DNA from: an uncultured Fretibacterium sp.
Lineage (GTDB): Bacteria > Synergistota > Synergistia > Synergistales > Aminobacteriaceae
Reading direction: 5' to 3'
Assembly: GCA_946183145.1 (NCBI GenBank)
Contig: CAMGZM010000009.1
Location: 47,898 to 111,897, forward strand
DNA length: 64,000 nucleotides
A program made the position numbers and the translations under genes. The notes beneath the pieces are model-generated. The model searched no databases and was not told the DNA's origin. It saw only the letters and a list, made by a program, of their open reading frames with translations. This document shows positions 60,030 through 64,000 of this stretch, in pieces (position 1 is the stretch's first letter; the number at the start of each line of letters is the position of its first letter).

Positions 60030-61054
60030 CTACAGGCACTTGCGCCGCCGCAGCCGCTAAAGCCTCCGCAATATTCCTCGCCTCAGGAACGACTCCCGAA
60101 TCCGTAACAGTACGAAACCTTGAAGGACTCGAATTTTCCCTTGATGTTTTCCGTGAAGGGGAATATTTCTGCGCCGTGAAAGATTCGGGCGGTGATAGGA
60201 GCGATGTTACTGACGGTGCGAAAATTTTGGCGCGTGTTGAAGTTATTGACGGCGAAAATGATATTGTCTTCATGGCCGGAAAAGGAGTCGGAGTCGTAAC
60301 GCTTCCGGGACTCAAAATTCCCCCCGGCGAACCCGCGATTAATCCCGTTCCGCGCGAAATGATTTCACGTGCTGTGCGTGAAGTTATTCCCCGTAAATCT
60401 TTGCGCGTAACAATCTCAGTCCCAAACGGCGAGGAATTAGCCCGAAAAACTTTCAATCCCCGATTAGGCATTATCGGCGGCATTTCCATTTTAGGCACAA
60501 CGGGAATCGTTAAGCCAATGAACGAGAAAGCATTATTGGACTCTCTCACGTTAGAGTTGAGCATGATATATTCTCTCGGCCATCGTGAAATTTTTATTGC
60601 GTTTGCAGGAACAGGAGAGAAATTTACCCGCAAAATATTTCACGTTGAGGGCAAAAACGTTATACAGTGCGGAAATTACCCCGGCCATGTCTTAGACGAG
60701 TCAGCAAAATTCTGCTTCACTCACGCTACAATTTGCGGTCATCCGGGAAAATTGCTCAAAGTCTCAGCAGGAAATTTCATCACTCACAGCAAAGTTGCAG
60801 ACGGAAGATTAGAGTCTCTCTGCACACACCTTGCCTTAATGGGAGCGAGTCAGAGTCTCATACGCAGAATTTACCACAGCAACACTACGAACGAGGCAAT
60901 AGACATCATTACGGCTGAAAGATTTTCTGACGTGTGGAATAATATTGCCCGTGTGATTTCAGCAAAATGTGAGGAGAGAGTCAACAAAGCTATGAAAATC
61001 AGCACGGTGTTTTTCGACAATGACGGCGTAATCTTAGGGAGCTATTATGCGTGA
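59990..61054 (+). CDS. cbiD: Cobalt-precorrin-5B C1-methyltransferase CbiD
   Basis: A 354-residue protein with the typical CbiD opening FGVTTGTCAAAAAKAS and KDSGGDRSDVTDGAKI, GKGVGVVTLPGLKIPPGEPA, ISILGTTGIVKPMNEKAL, and GNYPGHVLDES. It methylates C1 in the anaerobic pathway. The only in-frame start before the conserved region is a TTG at 59990 with a weak ribosome site, so translation probably depends on coupling to cbiC, which it overlaps by 40 nt. Confidence 0.93.
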   Translation: MCDHQRNTLRFGVTTGTCAAAAAKASAIFLASGTTPESVTVRNLEGLEFSLDVFREGEYFCAVKDSGGDRSDVTDGAKILARVEVIDGENDIVFMAGKGVGVVTLPGLKIPPGEPAINPVPREMISRAVREVIPRKSLRVTISVPNGEELARKTFNPRLGIIGGISILGTTGIVKPMNEKALLDSLTLELSMIYSLGHREIFIAFAGTGEKFTRKIFHVEGKNVIQCGNYPGHVLDESAKFCFTHATICGHPGKLLKVSAGNFITHSKVADGRLESLCTHLALMGASQSLIRRIYHSNTTNEAIDIITAERFSDVWNNIARVISAKCEERVNKAMKISTVFFDNDGVILGSYYA

Positions 61055-62222
61055 AATTGTCATTGCGGGCGCGGGACTCGGAGATTTTACGCAGGAAGTT
61101 GCGAACGCCATTAACGACTCGGATATTGTGATTGCGGACTCAAGATTTGCTGACAAGATTCCAAACGGCAAAAAGATTATCCCCGTCAAAAATTTCTCTC
61201 AGCTTGAGAACGAGTCGGGGAAAATATTAGTTCTCGTTTCGGGCGATCCGGGAGTCTTCAGCCTCTTACCTGTCATCAAAAATCGTTATTCCGATGAGAA
61301 TATCAGAGTCATTCCCGGCATTAGCTCACTTCAAGCGATATGTGCTCATGCCTGCGAGACTTGGCAAAACGCCGCTATACTTTCGGGACATGGCCGGAGT
61401 CTTTCAGCGGGAAAATTCCTCAACACTGTAGAACGCAACAGAGTAACGATTCTGTTTTGCGACAAAAATATTTCTCCGTCTTGGGCGTGCGAAAAGTTAG
61501 CGTGTATTGATGGCGTTGACGTTTTCATAGGCTCGTGTTTGGGCGGAAATGATGAGCGGATATTCAGCGGGAGTCCTCAAAATTTCAGCAGTCAGAATTT
61601 CCCGGAGCTTTCAATCATCCTCATACGCAACAACAATCCGTATACCCCTGAAAGATTATTGCTGAGGGACAGAGATTTTCTCCGTGAGCCTCGTATCGTC
61701 ATGACAAATGAGTCTGTGCGTTCGGTGATAATCTCACGTCTTGAGATGAGCAATGACTCTGTTTTCTGGGACATTGGAGCAGGCTCAGGAAGTATCAGCG
61801 TAAACGCGGGGAATATTTTTCCGTTCTCAGAAATTCACGCCATCGATTTCAACCCGTCAGCAGCAAAACTCATTTCACGGAACGCCCAAAAATTTCACCT
61901 TCACAACGTAACAATCCACAACAAACGCGCTCTTGATGTGATTGATGAACTGCCGACTCCGACTCATATTTTCATCGGGGGTGCGGGCGGCGAATTGTCG
62001 GGATTATTGCGTCATGTTGCGGCCATGAATCACCCTGTGCGTGTTGTCATTGCGTGCGTAACTCTTGAGACTTTAACGGAGGCTTATACGACGCTGAAAG
62101 GATATGAGAATTTCGAGGCCGTGCAGATTTCAGCATCATCATCAAAGACTCTCGCTCCGTCTCTCACGATGATGAAGGCGGCGAATCCCGTAACGATTCT
62201 CAGCGCAAACTATACGGTATAA
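61047..62222 (+). CDS. cobL: Bifunctional CbiE-CbiT (CobL-type) precorrin-6Y methyltransferase/decarboxylase
   Basis: A 391-residue fusion. Residues 1-200 are CbiE, a tetrapyrrole methylase (VIAGAGLGDFT; VLVSGDPGVFSLL; PGISSLQAICA). Residues 205-391 are CbiT, with the SAM loop FWDIGAGSGSISVNAG and HAIDFNPSAAKLI. Together they methylate C5 and C15 and remove the acetate carboxyl of ring C. In many anaerobic-pathway bacteria these are two genes. It overlaps cbiD by 8 nt and is the last gene of the run. Confidence 0.94.
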   Translation: MREIVIAGAGLGDFTQEVANAINDSDIVIADSRFADKIPNGKKIIPVKNFSQLENESGKILVLVSGDPGVFSLLPVIKNRYSDENIRVIPGISSLQAICAHACETWQNAAILSGHGRSLSAGKFLNTVERNRVTILFCDKNISPSWACEKLACIDGVDVFIGSCLGGNDERIFSGSPQNFSSQNFPELSIILIRNNNPYTPERLLLRDRDFLREPRIVMTNESVRSVIISRLEMSNDSVFWDIGAGSGSISVNAGNIFPFSEIHAIDFNPSAAKLISRNAQKFHLHNVTIHNKRALDVIDELPTPTHIFIGGAGGELSGLLRHVAAMNHPVRVVIACVTLETLTEAYTTLKGYENFEAVQISASSSKTLAPSLTMMKAANPVTILSANYTV

Positions 62223-62258
62223 TATTCTGCAAATTTTTGTTACGGAGGAATAATCATC

Positions 62259-63095
62259 ATGAAAAAACTTGCAGCAATCCTCGCAGTGTTGGCATTAACA
62301 GCCGGAGTCGCTTTTGCTGACGGACTCAACATCTCGAAGCCCGACCAGTTTGTGAACATCAAAATCGGGACTCAGCGCGGGACAATCGCGGAAGGAATCG
62401 CAAAGAAAATGTTAGGCGACAAAGCAAAAGAACAGCTCACGACATACGAGAAAACTACGGACGTAATACAGGCTCTCAAGGTCGGAAAGATTCAGGGCGC
62501 AATCATGGACGAAGCACCCGCGACTCAGTTCGTGAAGAATGACCCTGATACGCTGAAGATTCTTCCTGAGGCTCTGACGGTTGAGCAGTACGCGATAGGC
62601 TTCAAGCAGGGGAACAAAGAGCTTCTTGACGCTGTGAACAAAGCACTTGCTGAGATAAAAGCAGACGGCTCACTTCAAGCAATCATGCTCAAGTACAAGG
62701 AAGACCCTACAGCCGCAAAGCCTGAAGATATTGACCTCCACAAGGGCGCAAAGGGCGGAAAATTGTATGTCGGAACTGAGTCGGGATTCCCTCCCTATGA
62801 TATTAAGGTTGGCGACGGCTATACGGGAATCGATATTGAGATGTGCGCGTTAATCGCCGGAAAACTCGACAAGGAATTAGCGATTATTGCTTACCCGTTC
62901 GACTCTCTGTTCATGGCTGTGAACTCAGGAAAAGTAGATATGATTTGCGCGGGAATCACGGTCAACGAGGAGCGCAAAATGTTCACGGACTTTTCAGACC
63001 CTTACGAGGACGCGAAACAGGTAGCAGTTGTTTTAACGAAAGACTACGCGGAAGAAAATAAAGCTGTAACTTCAGGCGACAAAACAGCAAAGTAA
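62259..63095 (+). CDS. Amino acid substrate-binding protein, family 3, circularly permuted
   Basis: A 278-residue periplasmic protein (signal peptide about 1-20, VAFA). Lobe order is swapped as in the protein at 11109-11906. Residues 33-147 correspond to the usual second half (GTQRGTIAEGIAKKML; IQGAIMDEAPAT; YAIGFKQGNKELLDAV; DGSLQAIMLKY). Residues 167-262 correspond to the usual first half (GKLYVGTESGFPPYDI; YTGIDIEMCALIAGKL; AGITVNEERKMFTDFSDPY). Ligand residues Asp84 and Arg239 are kept. The linker KGAKGGKLYVGTE is shared with that protein, so they are close paralogs. It follows cobL by 36 nt with a GGAGG site; no permease or ATPase follows, so it may work with the transporter at 9562-11125. 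Confidence 0.88.
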   Translation: MKKLAAILAVLALTAGVAFADGLNISKPDQFVNIKIGTQRGTIAEGIAKKMLGDKAKEQLTTYEKTTDVIQALKVGKIQGAIMDEAPATQFVKNDPDTLKILPEALTVEQYAIGFKQGNKELLDAVNKALAEIKADGSLQAIMLKYKEDPTAAKPEDIDLHKGAKGGKLYVGTESGFPPYDIKVGDGYTGIDIEMCALIAGKLDKELAIIAYPFDSLFMAVNSGKVDMICAGITVNEERKMFTDFSDPYEDAKQVAVVLTKDYAEENKAVTSGDKTAK

Positions 63096-63126
63096 CATTC
63101 ATCACAAGAATCATCACGCAAAAAAG

Positions 63127-63160
63127 AATCCCTTTGGCGTAAAAAGTCAAGGGGATTTTT
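63127..63160 (+). terminator. Intrinsic terminator after the permuted binding protein
   Basis: A 10-bp stem AATCCCTTTG/CAAGGGGATT (one G-T pair) followed by TTT. Confidence 0.8.
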
Positions 63161-63195
63161 CATTATACGGAAATATTTTGCATTTGTTCTTTTCA

Positions 63196-63204
63196 TGATA
63201 TAGT
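63196..63204 (+). promoter_or_regulatory. Candidate extended -10 promoter of the leucine-rich repeat gene
   Basis: TGATATAGT fits TGn plus a -10 box, 45 nt before the ATG. The -35 is weak. Confidence 0.35.
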
Positions 63205-63248
63205 TACGAACGTTCCACAAAAATTTTTCATAAGGAGAATGAAGCAAC

Positions 63249-64000
63249 ATGAAGAGGTTTCTTTGTGCGCTGGTGTTGACGTGTATGTTTGTGCCTCGTG
63301 CATGGGCAGATGTGTCGATTGACTCAGCGAATTTCCCGGATGACAATTTCAGGGAGTACGTCAGCAGTAATTTTGACACTGACAATGACGGAGTACTGAG
63401 TGATTCGGAGATTGCGAGCGTTACAAGTATAAACGTACGTAGTAGGAACATAGCATCGCTGACAGGCATTGAATACTTCACCGCTTTAACGGAGCTATAT
63501 TGCGACAGTAACCAGCTGACAGCCCTAGACGTGAGCAGCAACACCGCGTTAGAGGAGCTGTACTGCGACAGCAACCAGCTGACAGCCCTAGACGTGAGCA
63601 ACAACACAGCTTTAACGTATCTATCCTGCTACAATAACCAGCTGACAGCCCTAGACGTGAGCAGCAACACAGCTTTAACGTATCTGGGCTGCACCAGTAA
63701 CCAGCTGACAGCCCTAGACGTGAGCAGCAACACAGCTTTAACAACTCTGTACTGCTACAGTAACCAGCTGACAGCACTAGACGTGAGCAGCAACACAGCT
63801 TTAACGACTCTGTGGTGCTATGGCAACCAGCTGACAGCCCTAGATGTGAGCAGCAACACAGCTTTAACGGAGCTATATTGCTACAGTAACCAGCTGACAG
63901 CCCTAGACGTGAGCAGCAACACAGCTTTAACGTATCTGGGCTGCGACAGTAACCAGCTGACAGCCCTAGACGTGAGCAGCAACACAGCTTTAACGTATCT
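63249..64000 (+). CDS. Secreted leucine-rich repeat protein (partial, runs off the right edge)
   Basis: An open frame of about 250 residues with no stop before the edge. It starts with a signal peptide (about 1-20, PRAWA), then an EF-hand-like calcium loop DTDNDGVLSDSEI (about 44-56), then at least eight exact 21-residue leucine-rich repeats of the form NQLTALDVSSNTALTxLxC. Cys recurs in each unit. Such repeat proteins are usually cell-surface binding proteins; in this group they often end with a Synerg-CTERM signal, which would lie beyond the window. A GGAG site precedes the ATG. Confidence 0.9.
   Translation, partial: MKRFLCALVLTCMFVPRAWADVSIDSANFPDDNFREYVSSNFDTDNDGVLSDSEIASVTSINVRSRNIASLTGIEYFTALTELYCDSNQLTALDVSSNTALEELYCDSNQLTALDVSNNTALTYLSCYNNQLTALDVSSNTALTYLGCTSNQLTALDVSSNTALTTLYCYSNQLTALDVSSNTALTTLWCYGNQLTALDVSSNTALTELYCYSNQLTALDVSSNTALTYLGCDSNQLTALDVSSNTALTY
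63510..64000 (+). repeat. Tandem 63-bp repeats encoding leucine-rich repeats
   Basis: Units begin at 63510, 63573, 63636, 63699, 63762, 63825, 63888 and 63951. Most of each unit (AACCAGCTGACAGCCCTAGA onward) is identical at DNA level; differences cluster in the codons around the Leu-x-Cys segment. The array continues past the window edge. Confidence 0.95.

Noticed and set aside
63478..63777. Minus-strand ORF with repeated Cys-Cys-Cys-Ser units
   Set aside because: Antisense reading of the 63-bp leucine-rich repeat array.

Overview
The window looks like chromosomal DNA of a Synergistota bacterium, probably an uncultured gut or rumen Synergistaceae lineage. The best marker is the C-terminus of the giant surface protein at 48531-53480: a Gly-Gly-Cys-Ser-Ala-Gly stretch, a hydrophobic helix and a basic tail, matching the Synerg-CTERM sorting signal. 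A CsaB/DUF5693 pair, a TRAP transporter, the anaerobic (cbi) corrinoid pathway and a Gram-negative type cell envelope agree with this. Base composition is even throughout, and genes are dense with many 1-4 nt overlaps. No rRNA, tRNA or CRISPR array was seen.

Layout. 1-4616 (minus): a catabolic operon that looks like quinate/shikimate use (aroE, a TIM-barrel isomerase-like protein, aroD, an HMG-CoA lyase family protein) followed by TRAP transporter genes dctQ and dctM. 4837-9520: an ADP-ribosylglycohydrolase/von Willebrand A fusion, an unknown membrane protein, then cysK-cysE. 9562-12862: a polar amino acid ABC transporter whose binding protein is circularly permuted, and a divergent orphan permuted relative. 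12920-17194: a radical SAM protein with an odd leader (strong promoter, tandem heptamers, intrinsic terminator), mgtE, an LprI-like protein and folC. 17269-23936 (minus): half of the division/cell-wall cluster, murC-murB-ftsQ-ftsA-ftsZ plus a SPOR protein. 24046-28676 (minus): a TnpB element, an FtsK-like protein and mltG. 28741-35375 (minus): minor pilins, a PilM-PilN fusion, a Cas4-like nuclease joined in frame to a prepilin, an AAA+ ATPase and a winged-helix protein. 35460-44105 (plus): the other half of the division cluster, rsmH-ftsL-ftsI and murE-murF-mraY, separated by a decayed acetyltransferase gene and by two minus-strand membrane protein genes. 44222-48191 (minus): csaB, DUF5693 and tmcAL. 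48401-53480: a leader ORF and the giant surface protein. 53592-62222 (plus): a Fic protein, then hisH-hisA-hisF-hisIE-hisK running straight into cbiF-cbiG-cbiC-cbiD-cbiET. 62259-64000: another permuted binding protein and the start of a leucine-rich repeat protein.

Most unusual points: (1) three substrate-binding proteins carry the two lobes of the family-3 fold in swapped order; (2) the Cas4-like nuclease/prepilin fusion has a well-formed internal ribosome binding site, and sits next to an ATPase and a winged-helix protein; (3) two divisome-type ATPases, FtsA and FtsK, have lost key nucleotide-site residues; (4) a possible ~120-nt RNA is built of tandem heptamers between a consensus promoter and a terminator; (5) the ADP-ribosylglycohydrolase-vWA fusion; (6) two decayed genes, a GNAT with an internal deletion and a DUF4491 gene with a one-base frameshift. 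All calls rest on reading the sequence; no database search was run.
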